Assembly (NCBI GenBank): GCA_029817715.1
Contig: JARUPY010000467.1
Coordinates: 50,865-114,864, forward strand
Direction: 5' to 3'
Length of the DNA: 64,000 bases
Source: Melastoma dodecandrum
Lineage: Eukaryota > Streptophyta > Magnoliopsida > Myrtales > Melastomataceae
The stretch's first letter is position 1; each line of letters begins with the position of its first letter. The notes below the pieces were generated by a model. It did no database searches. It was not told the DNA's origin and saw only the letters and a list, made by a program, of their open reading frames with translations. Both the position numbers and the translations under genes were made by a program. Of this stretch, positions 33,671 to 45,647 are shown piece after piece.

Positions 33671-34034
33671 GGGTTGTTTGGAAAGCGGTGCTTTGCTGTA
33701 TCACAGAAAGGGGTTTGCGGAACTGCTGCGACACAGCGAAGTGTTTCTGGAAATAAGGAACAAGGAAATTTTGAGAGAATACTTTAGTTAATTGCGGAGC
33801 CTTTCACTTTTCTTACGATCAGAGCCTTTCTCTTACACCCCTTTTTCTCTCTTACAACGTTTGGAGATTGCTTCTCTTTTTATAATATCCTAAGATAGAT
33901 CTAGAGAAAGCATTTACTCTACCCTAGTTATAACTACATCCCACTACCAAGGCCATTAACATTACCTCACTAACACACTTAATGATACTAAATGAGATTA
34001 CAAGCTAATGTGATATTTAAAACGACATTTAACA
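33671..34034 (-). repeat. Left LTR (3' LTR) of the rearranged copia element
   Basis: It shares long near-identical runs with 36,913-37,285, for example CACAGAAAGGGGTTTGCGGA and AAGTGTTTCTGGAAATAAGG. On the minus strand it begins TGTTAAATG directly after the polypurine tract. Confidence 0.8.
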
Positions 34035-34069
34035 CCCCTTCTTAATTTGTAATCTTCTGGGAGAAATTT

Positions 34070-36324
34070 ATGTGTATGAGCTAATCGGTTCTCTTGAAGC
34101 ACACGAAAGAAGAGTAAATAAGTACTCAACTCCGTTGAACAAGCTTTTCAAATGAAGTTAAATATTACAGAAAATAAGTCGGAGCAGAAGGAGCGTATTG
34201 CGAACAATAGCAGAGGGTCATATGGTCGTGGACGTGGAGGCCGTTCTCGATGAAGAGGCAGAGGACGAACAGCAAGCCAGTTCCGCAGTAGAGAAGACCA
34301 TTCCTGGAGTAGATCTGGAAATTCAGAACATAGTTGCTATATTTGTAGAAAAGCTGGACATGAGTCAAAGGATTGCTATTTCAAGTGTAAGAGATGCCGA
34401 TTTCCAAATCATTCAGAACGATATTGTTATTTTAAAGACAAACAGCAGTAGCAGTAGCAACATGTTTCTCAAAATTCGGTAAATTTTTTAAAAGAAGAAG
34501 AATTAAAGCAAGCATTCTATTCTTGTTTCAATGCAATGCAAGATATGAATGAAGTGTGGTTTTTGGATAGTAGCTGTAGCCATCATGTGACATGAAATAA
34601 GGAAAACTTTGTGGAGATTGACAATACCTACAACTCGTTGTTAGAGCTTGGAGACAGTAAAAAGATAAAGATTGAAGGAAAGGGAATCGTTGCTGTGAGA
34701 GCAGCAAATGGTGAAGAAAAGCGAATTAATGATGTGTTTTATTCTCCGGGCATTACTCGGAATCTTTTGAGCGTGGGACAAATGATGAAGAGAGTTATAA
34801 GGTTACCTTATCTGATGGTCAATGTGAGATCGTTGACAAAAATGAGAAGAGGACTGTTGTAGTGAAGATGACGGCGAATAACTTGTTTTCGCTAAAGATG
34901 AATTCGTCCTTGAATGTTGCATTGAAGAGTGAAGTTGTTGGTGAAGCTCAGTTATGGCATCTGCGATATGGACATTTGAATCGGAGGCTTTTATTACTTT
35001 CTTGAGTTTCAAAGCCACTGTAGAGAAGTAAAGTGGATATAAAATAAAGACTTTGAGGACAGATCGCAGAGGAGAATTCATTTACAAGCCTTTCTAGATT
35101 ATTGTAAGCAACAAGGCATACAGCGACAGCTTACTGTGAAGTACTCACTTCAGCAGAATGGCATTGTTGAGAAAAAGAACATGACTATTGTTGAGATGGA
35201 TCGAAGTATGCTCAAAGGAAAGGTTTTCCGAATTCATTATGGGCCGAAGCTGTGAACACAACAACTTATATTCTCAATCGATCACTGACGAAAGCCGTTT
35301 GAAACAAGACGCCTTATGAAGCACGGAATAAGAGGTAACCCGCAGTTGATCACTTGAAGGTATTTGGATGTGTAGCATATGCTCTTTTGACGAAGAAGAA
35401 TGACAAGTTGTTTGATGAGAAGAGTGAGAAGCTAATCTTTGTTGGTTACAATGAAGAATCTAAAGGTTGTCGTTTGTTTGACCCAAAGACTAACAATCTA
35501 GTGATTTCAAGAGATGTTATTTTCGATGAGAATGCAACGTGGAAGTGGGAGAACGAGTCTTCTCATACTCAACCAACATTTTCTTATCCAAAAGTACCAA
35601 ATCTCACTGATACAGCAGCAACTAGTTCCTCAAGAGTAAATTCAGAGAATGAAGATTATGCTGATGATATGCAACCAATGAGGTATCGCTCATTAATTGA
35701 AGTTTACGAGCAAGTTAACTTTGCACTTGCTACGTTTGAGCCACAGAATTTCGAAGAGGCTGCAAAAGAAGAAAAGTGGAGAAATGCAATGAAAGAAGAG
35801 ATGTTTAGTATTGAGAAGAATGATACTTAGTCCCTAGTAGACCTTCCCAAAGGAAAAGAAGCAATTAGCTTGAAATGGGTATTCAAAACAAAGTTCAATG
35901 AGGATGGAAGCGTACAAAAGCACAAAACTCGTCTCGTAGCAAAGGGTTACTCGAAACAGCCCGGATTTGATTTCACTGAGAAGTTCACTCATGCAGCAAG
36001 AGTTAATAAAGCAAAATTGATGCGTAAGGATTGCCCAATCGCAAAACATCGCTCAAGTATGCGAAGTATTGGAATGACAGAAAGTGTTGATGATCAAAAA
36101 AGTACATCAGGATATCTTTTCTGTCTTGGAACAAAACCCATCTCCTGGAGTTCGAAGAAGCAAGCTACTGTAGCGCTATCATCAGCTGAAGCAGAATACA
36201 TTGCAGCAAATGAAGCAATTCGTGAAGCAGTATGGTTAAAAAGGTTATTGCTGGAGTTACAGCAGAAGGTTGCTCATCCAACAATAGTATTATGTGATAG
36301 TCAGCCAGCCATTGCTATGACACT
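34070..36324 (+). pseudogene. Copia gag C-terminus, protease, integrase, RT and RNase H remnants (inverted block)
   Basis: In order on the plus strand: the gag segment YELIGSLEAHERRVNK; the zinc-knuckle region CYICRKAGHESKDC; a decayed protease motif FLDSSCSHHVT; the GAG-pre-integrase motif LWHLRYGHLN; and integrase parts (QQNGIVEKKN, FPNSLWAEAVNTTTYILNRS, HLKVFGCVAYALL). The RT start follows (KWVFKTKFNEDGSVQKHKTR). RNase H follows directly (KSTSGYLFCLGTKPISWSSK, ALSSAEAEYIAANEAIREAV, CDSQPAIAM), so the RT core including the YVDD region is deleted. Stops and shifts are frequent. Confidence 0.8.
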
Positions 36325-36871
36325 TCATTTCCTCAATCACAGCAACAACGTGCTCAAACTTCTATGGCAGACTTCTCAATACTTTCTCCACAACCTTCTT
36401 GTCGGGAATTTCATCACCGCAACACTTGATTTGATGCATGATTTCAACCACTCTCGAGAAGAAATCTTTCACCGTTTCGGACTCCTTCATAGCCAAGTTG
36501 TCAAAATCCCTCCACGAGCCTTGAAGCTTGATGGAAATCACTTTCTCCAAGCCTTAAAACTCTTTCTTTAGCACGCTCCATGCTTCTTTCGCCTTCTTGA
36601 GATCATAAAGCCTCGAATAAATCGTCTTGCTTACAGATTGTTGCAAAATCCGCAACGCCATCACATTCTTCATCACGTTTTCTTTTGCCTTCTTTTTTTG
36701 TTCTCCAACACCTTCTTTCTCATTTGACGAGTCGTCGTCTTCTTCAAAGCCTTCATCAACGATCCTTGACAAATCTTGTGAGAGAAAGATAGTCTCCATT
36801 TGCGAACTCCAATAATCATAGTGCTCTCCATCAAGGATCGGGATTTGGCTGGGCGAGTAGGAAAAGAACAT
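36325..36871 (-). pseudogene. Copia gag N-terminal part (UBN2 type)
   Basis: From ATG 36,871 the minus strand reads LDGEHYDYWSSQMETIF, then LYDLKKAKEAWSVLKKEF, then ETVKDFFSRVVEIMHQIKCC and VVEKVLRSLP before a stop, with VVAVIEEMK just after it. This is the usual UBN2-type gag of copia elements. It breaks off exactly where the plus-strand block picks up gag again at 34,070. Confidence 0.8.
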
Positions 36872-36912
36872 GCTACTGGAAGACAGATCTACTACGCTCT
36901 AATACCAAAATT

Positions 36913-37285
36913 TGTTGGAGTTGTTGGGAAAACGGTGCGTTGTTGTATCACAGAAAGGGGTTTGCGGAACTGCTGCAACACAACGAAGTGTTTCTGGAAA
37001 TAAGGAACAAAGAAATTTTGAGAGAATACTTTGGCTAACTGACCAAAGCCTTTCTTATGACCAGAGCCTTTCTCTTACACCCCTTTTTCTCTCTTACAAC
37101 GTTTGGAGATTGATTCTCCTTTTATAGTGTCATAGGATAGATCTAGAGAAAACATTTACTCTACCCTAGTTATTAGGTCATTAACTATACCCCATTACCA
37201 AGGCAATTAACACCACCCCACTAACACACTTAATTATACTAAATGAGATTACAAGTTAATGTGATATTTAAAACAGCATTTAACA
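36913..37285 (-). repeat. Right LTR (5' LTR) of the rearranged copia element
   Basis: It is bounded on the plus strand by TGTTGGAGTTGTTGGG and ATTTAACA and pairs with 33,671-34,034. The adjoining primer site at 36,896-36,907 shows which end is 5'. Confidence 0.8.
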
Positions 37286-39420
37286 GTATCCATTTCATGT
37301 TAAGCAATCTATATCCATATAATATTGAATATATTATTTTGACAAAATGTAAGAGGGGTTTCAAATCATTGAAAAAAATGACTTGAAAGAAAAACTCAAT
37401 GCTCACAATTCTGATCGTGTTTTCATAGAATCATGCTAAATTACATATTTTGAAATTTGTGCTTGTACGGACATCTTTACAAACCATTTTATAGCCATTT
37501 TGCTACTCTTTTACAAGGAAAAACATGTGTTTTCTTTAAACTAGCAATTTTTACTAATTTTTTATGAAAGGAAATATGGCCACTCGAAACATGATATTCA
37601 CAAACCTTTTACAGCCATTTTACATTCTTTCGAGAAAAAAATGTGTCGACGTGGAACCAATTGTTCGACAACAGTAATTTTGTGTAGCGGCTCATTGTAA
37701 CAATGTCAGAAAAATTTTATGATGAAGTCTACAAATGTAAAATGGTTCTAAAAAAATCGTAAAAAATTGTGGGAAATTACGTTTCCAAAATTTTGTTCCT
37801 AATTTAAGATCATAGCTTTATACAACAATTTTACAAGACAAAAATGTGATGACTCGAAATGGACGATATTTATACTCTTTTAGGACCAATTTAAGACATT
37901 TTCACGAGACAAAAATTAGACGACTTTAAGCTGAGGATTGAAGAAGAAGAGTCTTGATTTGTAAATTGGTTCTAAAAGTTCACAAATAACGGGTCAATCC
38001 TAACAATTTGTACATTGCGAGATGTTCACGTGTAAAAAAGTCATAAAGTGATAACTCTATGAAAGTAGAGTTATTTAGACAAATTTCATTCTTTGATTTT
38101 GTTAGATGGATGAATTATTGTGTTGATTGAATCGTATTTCTTGATATTTCACATTAGTCTCAAATGATGTGGAAACTACTGCATTTTGGATAATTTTCAG
38201 ATGTAAAAGAGGAAACAAGAACAGTGACGTCGCGCAGCTGCATCGAAGAGTCGTCATCCCACATGCCTCAGCCACTATCGCTTCATGGAGGCTTGATCGT
38301 TATCGAATAAGTGAAGCGACGAAAGGTACCAAGCGACGATGTCATTCAAGCGACAAAGTCGTTTAGGCGACGAAATCATGTTTAAAGAAGGCCAAACCGT
38401 CGATAGTGGACGCAAATTCACAGAGACTTGGTGTAGCTGCACTAGATTTCCGCGTAGCTGCATGCGCGAAAGTTGAAGAAATATTTTATTTCCAAAATTT
38501 CTTCCAGTTTCCAGATTTTGAAGATCTTCTATGGTTGTAATCCCTTAGGACATAAAAGGGACATCCTTCATGAAGAGGGAGAGATCTATCAATAACTGAC
38601 TGGGGGAGGACGAATTTCAAGAAGGAGAGCAAGAAGGGAGTTAGACTATCGTTTAATATGCTTTTCTTTTCCTTGATTTGTGTTCCTAAAATGATGCTTG
38701 ACTAAACTTTATTTGTAGGATTATGACGAACCGATTTGTGTAGTTAAATTTCTTGAAATCGATTTAGAACAAATTCATACTTTGGATGTTTATTTATTTC
38801 GTTTGATCTTAATGCATGCAATTCGTTTAGCCTATGAGTTGTGGTGATGTGTTATCTTAATTTAAACTCGAGAAATGACTTTTAGGAGAGAAAAAGAATA
38901 AAATAGCCTTGGTTAATATCATGTGAGCGAATTAAATAGTAAATAGTATCGGGAAATATACTTCTAGGCAACCATCAAAGGATTGATTCTTAATGCATTT
39001 CTGCCGTCGTAATTCACTATAGGGATATAGGTTTTATGATGCTTTAGAATAGTGCTTCGTAAACTCGGAAGAGGCATACCTAAGAATCCGGTTAGTAAAT
39101 AGATTTAGTATGAATTTGGGATAAGCGAGTGAAGGGAATTAACGAAACAAGGAGGGGATATTAGTTTTGAAAATTACAAGAACCATTTCTCTTATTACCT
39201 TGGCTACATAAAAATTGTGATTGTGTATGCTAAAGGGTTATATACTATTATCGTGGGAACGATAACTCACTCATCTCTATATTACCTGTTGTGATCTGTA
39301 TACTTGCAGTGTGCGAATTTAGTAGAAAGCACGAAGAATTATTTCATGGAATTTTATTCGCCTCCGAAACGAGTGATTGTAAGCATGCCTTCATCCCTCG
39401 CTCGCGAGTGCATTTCTAAT
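37286..39420. other. AT-rich region with degenerate repeats
   Basis: No gene is recognised. Between 37,480 and 37,960 phrases such as ACAAACCATTTTATAGCCATTTT and TTTTACAAG(G/A)(A/C)AAAA recur about every 100 bases. At 38,310-38,375 there are four short copies of (A)GCGACGAA. Confidence 0.4.
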
Positions 39421-42217
39421 TGTTAACCTTGGTTTTGATGATCAACTTAAACAACGAGTTACTTGTGGTTGGCAAGGTTGGTTTACAAATTGTATGCTTA
39501 TCTTTAGTGAGGGGCTTGAGCAAAGTGTTGTGAGCCACATATAGCGTGAGTAGCATGTTGCTACTTTATAGTAAGCTACTACTGTTTTGTTACGATTGTC
39601 CACTGAATACATGAAAATAAATATTTCATATTTATGCTATATTTTAAATTAATTCAGAATATATTTGAAGCTGTCTAAATATGTTGAATTTGATTTGGAC
39701 ATTCCAAATCATCTATTTAGGCAACTCAAAATTATAATATTAGCTTTCCAAGTTAAGATTTGGAACAAAATATTTTATGGAAGCTTTTGTTCATTTCCAG
39801 CAACGTTACGCTGTAAAGAGACAAATTGTCAAATCAAATAATCTTGATTATGATTTGATCTGAGTAATTGATGTGATAAGATTATTACAAGGTCACTTAT
39901 CTTAGAAAACTTGGAAATACATAATCTCATTTGGATGAGATAAGTTAACGAAGGGAAGTTACCGTTTGAGGTGGCTGAAACCCTTGTTACGAAGGGAGAA
40001 ACCGCCGCTCCGACAGAGGTTACCAAGCCGGCTCCTGCGGCTCCTGAATCTTTTGAGCAAGAAGACTCTTCTCACGTACGAGATCTAGAAACCCCTGTTA
40101 GGAGGATGCAAAAGGCGATGATGCTGATGTTGCCCTATACGTCGAGGAACAAGATTCTTCTGGTGAGGACATTATTGCTGAGAATGATGTTGAGAAGTGG
40201 TTGAGACCATGACCAAGGACTCTCCTCCTACTCACCCTTCTCTTGGTGTTGCTTCTCGCACCAGGATGAAGGCACTATTTCAGGTACCTCAGATGCTTTG
40301 CAATCTAGGTCTTCTGGGCTTAAGAAACTGAAAACTACAGATTTGCATGTGTTTGTTCCTGAAGTTGATCAATATATCTCTATGGCTGTGATAAACCACA
40401 TACTTTCTGATGATGTGTGGCCTAATAGAAATTTGGATAAGCGCAACATTACTGCAGGCAAGCGTGTGGATTTTGACTGGTTTACCAACATCAACTTTAC
40501 TTTCCAGAGATGTTTGAAAAGTTAACTTGGAGATCATTCTGTGAATATGATGGTATTGAATCAGTTTCTAAAGTGGACTTTTATGCCAACATCACTTTTC
40601 ACAAGGAGGATTATGTTACCAAGTTCATAAAAGTATTGGTTGATGGGAAGGTGTTTGTCCTATTGGTCTTTGATATATGCCAAATCTTTGAATCTGATCT
40701 TCTCAACAATTTGAGAGTGATCAATGAAAGAAATTTGGAGGCTTATTAGGCCATCAATAATGGAGAGCTTATCACTGTATGTGGTTATCTTCAGAACACA
40801 TGGCTGAACTTCAGCAACAGGATGTTTCACAAGGCAGTGATGTTCTGCTTGGCTCTTAGAATTGGCATAATTGATTCTATCATGCTCAGGTACTAGAATC
40901 GGACGGTTCACCTCAAGCGAGTCATTCCTGTTAATGTGGGAATTGTGATATTTGGTCACATGGCTTCATGTGTGAAGGATGAAAATAAAGCTCTTCCCTT
41001 TGTGCATGTCATTACAGCACTGCTGAAGCATTATGGAGAGAATGTCACTCCTTTGAACAAGATGGATGCCCAGACTACTCAGGTAATTGGTGCCAACTCT
41101 GTGGAGAGTATGGGTTACCAATACATTGATGGCGTCTTTGTGAAGAAACCAACTAAGCGAGAGATCGTTGCACCTGTTCGTTGCAAGGCTACTATTGCTG
41201 CTGCTGGAAAACAACGCTATGTTAAGCGTGAAAGAGATGTTGCTGCACCAAAGAGGAATCGTCATCTTCTTCAAAACTATAAAAAGTCCTTTGTGACGAT
41301 CTCAGCTTCACCGGGCGCTCTATTCTTGAAAGGATAAATGGCCTTGCTGAGAGACATGGACGACTGGAAAAGATGATCCAAACTTTGATTGATCGTGTTG
41401 AGGATTGAGCTGTGCTCTCCTGCTTAAGTTTGTTGATGTTTTCTTTTGAAAAACTCTATTTTGTGTGTGTTCAACATGTGGTTGCCGTTGAACTATGACA
41501 TGATGTTTTGGGTTTTAGCAAGTTTTTGCTGCTTCTGTTATAAAACTATCCTTCACTATTTCTATCTTTTGGAGAGGGAGTTTTAAAAACGAGAGCAACT
41601 CTCAGGGGGAGTTATATCTCAAGCTCTATCCCTAAGAAAAATTATGTCTTGACATCATCAAAAAGGGGAGAATGTTAACCTTGGTTTTGATGATGAACTT
41701 AAGCAACGTGTTACTTGTAGTCGGCAATGTTGCTTTATAAAATATATGCTTATCTTTAGTGATGAGTTTGAGCAAAGTGTTGCTGAGCCACAGATAGTGT
41801 GAGTAGTAAGCTACTACTTTTTTTTTCTACTTTACAGTAAGTTGCTACTGTCTTGTTACGCTTGTCCACTGGATATATGAAAATAATTTTTTTTAATTAT
41901 GTTATATTTAGAATTAATTCAGAATATATTTCGAGATGTCTAAATACATCGAATTTGATTTGGACATTCTAAATCATATCTTTTGGCAACTCAAATTTAT
42001 AATATTAGCTTTCCAAGTTAAGATTTGGAAACAAAATATTCCGTTCATCTACAACAAGTTGCAAGGAGACAATTTATCAAATCAAATAATCTTGATTAGA
42101 ATTTGTTCTTAATAATTGATCTGATAAGATTATCATTAGGTCAATTATCTTACAAAACATGGAAATGCATAATCTCATTCGGATGAGATAAATTAACTAA
42201 GGGAAGTTACCGTTTGA
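39421..42217 (+). mobile_element. LTR element with Transposase_32-like reading frame (minimum extent)
   Basis: Direct repeats begin TGTTAACCTTGGTTTTGATG at 39,421 and 41,673 and are colinear for about 550 bases, to CCGTTTGAG at 39,971 and about 42,217. The right repeat is preceded by CATCATCAAAAAGGGGAGAA, a polypurine tract of the style seen in SIRE/Maximus-type copia elements. After 39,971 the left repeat is truncated and joined to internal sequence, so the 5' LTR end and primer site are deleted. The right LTR continues past 42,217; its end is not defined here. No reverse transcriptase is present, so the element is non-autonomous. Confidence 0.65.
39971..41410 (+). pseudogene. Transposase_32-like ORF of the LTR element, decayed
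   Basis: Consecutive frames read FEKLTWRSFCEYDGIESVSK, VDFYANITFHKEDYV, LVDGKVFVLLVFDICQIFES, WLNFSNRMFHKAVMFCLALR, then HLKRVIPVNVGIVIFGHM and LPFVHVITALLKHYGENVTP. This order (FYANL-like, basic linker, predicted helices, VDL-like) matches the 'putative plant transposon protein' domain (Pfam PF20167) as I know it. The ORF contains several stops and shifts. Its biochemical role is unknown even in intact elements. Confidence 0.55.
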
Positions 42218-43690
42218 GGACTTTCCTTGAGTGCAACGACCATTGAGCAGGCATCCGCTCAGATCTGTTTGTAATTTGGAAACAAATCAAGGGAATCGCT
42301 CTAATGAACCTGGACACCTCCCGCGAAGCTTTACCCCATAAAAATCAGATAAGGCTCTTAGATCAAATGTATATGTATGGACTGTGTGATCTGTGTGAGT
42401 TGTGGGGTGTTTGTGTGATCTGTGTGATTCGGCGGAGAATGGAAGGTGCTAAGTATTCCCCTGGTTCTTATCTCTCGCAACTGCGTATGAAAGTGCTAAG
42501 GGTAGTGTGCTACCTTAATTATCATGAGAGGGACTATGTGTCCTCGGTGTGTTCAACGAGTGGATGGCGAATCTTCTACGGGAAGTAAATAACTGTTCTG
42601 ATTACAATAACCAGTTGTTAACCCATCAACAGGAAGTCATTCCTGTTGTGTCTTTTCGCAGGGAAGTCACGAACCTACGGAGTTTGTGCAGTTAGACACG
42701 CACCTGCGGGTGCGCGCCAGAAGTCTCGTGCCTGCAAGGTAGAGCAAGAGTTGGGAACGCCGTCGGAGTGGAAAGAGGTCCTCCCGAGCACAGAAGTGCT
42801 GTGCTGAAGTCTCGACCTCTTGATTCAAAGGGACAGTAGAGCAGGTTGCGTAGGAGCCGTCGGAGTTGAAAATTCCATCATAGGCATTGGGTGTGCAGTG
42901 GAGTGAGTCACGGGTGTGGTAACCGTGCACGTCTAAACTATGTAGGACAGATACCCCGACTTGTTGTGTGAGAAGTCAAGCTCCATAGTGTGAGTAACCA
43001 ACCCTTTTTTCAGTTCTAAATGACTCTCTTCTCTTGTACTTAAATACAGGTTCTCATTAAGAGGAGATAAAAGTTGTGTGGAAATCCTCTACTGAGCTGT
43101 TAATTGCTGAAGCATTCATCTGTTGTGAATTAGAAATGGGCTGCTCCTTGAGCTCACTGTATGAAATCATTTTGTGAGGATTTATATTCTAACTATAATG
43201 TTGTCTTTGTGCTTTGATAGATATGTTTACACTAAAGTGACAACGTACGTGTGTAAGAATCCTTGGAGCTACCAACTATAAAGCGTGAGCATCCATCTGC
43301 TGGAAACGAAAAGGTGTCCCTGAGTGAGGAGTTGATCCTTGTCCCGGAGGGATCTCTAATTTCTTTACGGATTCTAAATCCCACTTTGTGAGAAACTGAA
43401 AGCCTAGTACAAGGGCATTTTGCACCCATTATATTATATGGCGGAATCACTTCGTTAGTGGAAAGTGGACGTTTGTCGATTAAGGTCGAACCATTATAAA
43501 CTATTGTGTCCATTACGATTGAGCAAATACTCGTACGAAAATCTACTCGACCAAATCGTAACGCTTACAACAAACATATCTCATCATATGATAAACGTTT
43601 TACTGTGATACAGTATGCTTCCTCTTAAACTGAGAAATGGCGAAAAAGCTACAATCACTAATTCACTCCCCTAGTAGTGCACGTGAACGA
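42218..43690. repeat. Probable continuation of the right LTR and flank
   Basis: No gene is seen. The stretch contains GTGTGATCTGTGTGA repeats (42,383-42,428). Somewhere before about 43,250 the LTR should end; I could not place a TG...CA end or a target duplication with confidence. Confidence 0.35.
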
Positions 43691-43699
43691 TTTAACACT

Positions 43700-44470
43700 A
43701 ACAACACGAGCATCTGAGAACCGATTCCTCCGATGTCTTCCAGTTGACGCCTCGACTCGTGCATCGAGGAACTACTGAGGGACCAAGATCTACCCTCCTT
43801 GGTTCCTAAGTGACATGTGCGCGACCCAAGCTCAATTGCCCCTAATTCATCCTATAGGCTTTGGAAATGATAGGAGAAATGCGGGGCATGATCCGAGGTG
43901 AGGATCGACTCGTGTCGCTTCCATCTCCCCGATGGCTCCGTAGAAATTGTTATTGTGAGTTAACTAGATAAGTTATTATGCAGTCGGCACTAACTTAGTT
44001 TTGGAAAACCGGTTTAAGTTAGAAAAACAGAGTTAGGTTGGGATATTTATAATTCCTAATTCTAACATTCACATGTCATAAGCGTCAGACCCAGCCTCAT
44101 GTCACTGTATTGTGGGCGATGGACCGAAGCTCATATTTGTTTGATTAGCATAACACTCATCAAGTATTTAGATTAAAGTGTTATGGGAAAGAGCGGGGAT
44201 TGTGTGCACTGGGTACGTAGTCCGTTATAAATGGATTTGGACTTATCTGGGGAGCCTTGCACATCTCCTCAACTACTAGTCCACTGGGATTGCTATACGT
44301 CCATCCACCAAGCTTCGTTAGTTGGGGCCGTTCTAGGAAAGAGTTTTCACCACAATCTGAACCCCACGCTCGATTTGGTCTTGAGCACCATATTCAATAA
44401 CTCCTTTTTGGGTGTGTTTTGTGTCGAATTTTCGAATCTCTTGTTATGCAGACAAAAAAGTAGTTAGAGA
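43700..44470. repeat. Diverged copy of the 10,830-11,640 repeat
   Basis: Shared, in the same order and on the same strand: GGATC(G)ACTCGTGTCGC, GATGGCTCCGTA, ACTTAGTTTTGGAAAACCGG and a later GTTATAAATGGATT segment. It is noncoding. Confidence 0.5.
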
Positions 44471-45206
44471 ATTCTAATTAAGACATGTGAATGAATTAGA
44501 ATTAATCGACGTAAGCGATATACTTATGTCTCAGATGTATACACATGCCACGACGAGATCCAATGCTGATAAAGGTAAAGGTGTAGATGAACTAACTAAG
44601 CGACACTGGGATGGAGGCGACTAAACATCAGAAGCAAGCTTCTGATTTCTTCGATTGGGCTCTCTAAGGAGCTACAAAAGCGAGACAAATATCTTGCTGG
44701 TTAAAAAGAGCTTTAAGTCAATAGATAGCTCTATACACCTCCTCTTCTGAAGAATGAACCCTTACAGTCTACAAAGTCCGGTCTTTGTTTCTGAAAAACT
44801 AAATTCTATTTTCACACAAACATATTAGGTATATTGGTCAGCTAGAAAATGGTCTAGTATGTTTTTTAGTTCATCATAATTTTATGAGTCTTGAATGATA
44901 GATTTTTAGAGTATTGAAGTTAAAGTGTTAAACATGGAATGAAGAGAGAATTCTTTTACAATGAATCCAAAAGCCAAATTCTCGGTGCATCACCCCATAA
45001 TTATTTACAAGCTTGTAAATATAACCAGTCATATGTAAATATAACCAATCATGGTGTAAGGAACATATCGAGAATCACAGGTTGCTCAACGAATGTTAAA
45101 ACAATTATAGCCAATTTCATAGGTGAGAGAAACCCGTCAGAATTGACATGGCCTAAACTGAATATTCTAGTAGTTCTAGGTCTATATAACTGCAATCAAC
45201 ACCTAA
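44471..45206. other. Intergenic region left of the complete copia element
   Basis: It is AT-rich with no recognised gene. It supplies the CAAAG target site at 45,207-45,211. Confidence 0.4.
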
Positions 45207-45211
45207 CAAAG

Positions 45212-45575
45212 TGTTGGACTGTGGCAGTATGGAGCCCAGCCCTGGAGAATAGCCCGAATAACAGGCCAAGACCATGTGTGTGCTGGCTTGATTCTAGAAG
45301 ATCATCGTCAGGTTGGAGGATAAAGTTGTAATTAGAGGAAGTGGTTGCTGTAACAGAATGCGGGCTATAAATCAGCAGCGCACAGTACTGCAAAATTGGT
45401 GTATTCTGTTTTTCCTCAGTGTTGATAGTAAAAACAGAAAGGTTCTTTGGTTTTTGTCGTTTCCTAGCTTTCTTCTTCTTCTTCTTCCTTGCCATCTTCT
45501 TCTTCGTTCTCCCTGCCTTTTTCTGCAGATTTTGCCTCCTTCCTTGAGCTTCTTCAGACTCTGATAACTTCCACA
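45212..45575 (+). repeat. 5' LTR of the complete copia element
   Basis: It runs from TGTTGGACTGTGGC to AACTTCCACA. It includes a GGCTATAAATCAGC string (about 45,363) that could be the TATA box and a (TTC)n stretch near 45,470. Confidence 0.93.
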
Positions 45576-45587
45576 TGGTATCAGAGC
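45576..45587 (+). promoter_or_regulatory. Primer binding site, initiator tRNA-Met type
   Basis: TGGTATCAGAGC directly follows the 5' LTR and is complementary to the 3' end of initiator tRNA-Met, as usual for plant copia elements. Confidence 0.92.
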
Positions 45588-45647
45588 TCTCGAGAGCTTA
45601 AAAGCCAATTACGAGACGATCCTGATCTTCTCCTATTCTAATATAAT

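Larger units (their letters stand above)
33671..37285 (-). mobile_element. Rearranged Ty1/copia element with internal inversion
   Basis: Two LTRs in the same orientation (33,671-34,034 and 36,913-37,285) bracket the element. On the minus strand the right LTR is followed by a primer site (36,896-36,907, TGGTATTAGAGC) and the gag start (ATG 36,871), so the element is minus-oriented. A polypurine tract AAGAAGGGG (34,035-34,043) precedes the left LTR. Yet gag C-terminus, protease, integrase, RT and RNase H fragments read on the plus strand between about 34,070 and 36,324. Most of the RT is deleted and all domains carry stops. No convincing target-site duplication was found. Confidence 0.8.

Noticed and set aside
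34165..34482. Overlapping open frames at 34,165-34,482 as independent small genes
   Set aside because: They are other-frame readings of the copia gag zinc-knuckle region (CYICRKAGHESKDC).
42304..42930. Frames of 87-94 codons as genes
   Set aside because: They lie in the probable LTR continuation, include simple GTGTGATCTGTGTGA repeats and show no domain.
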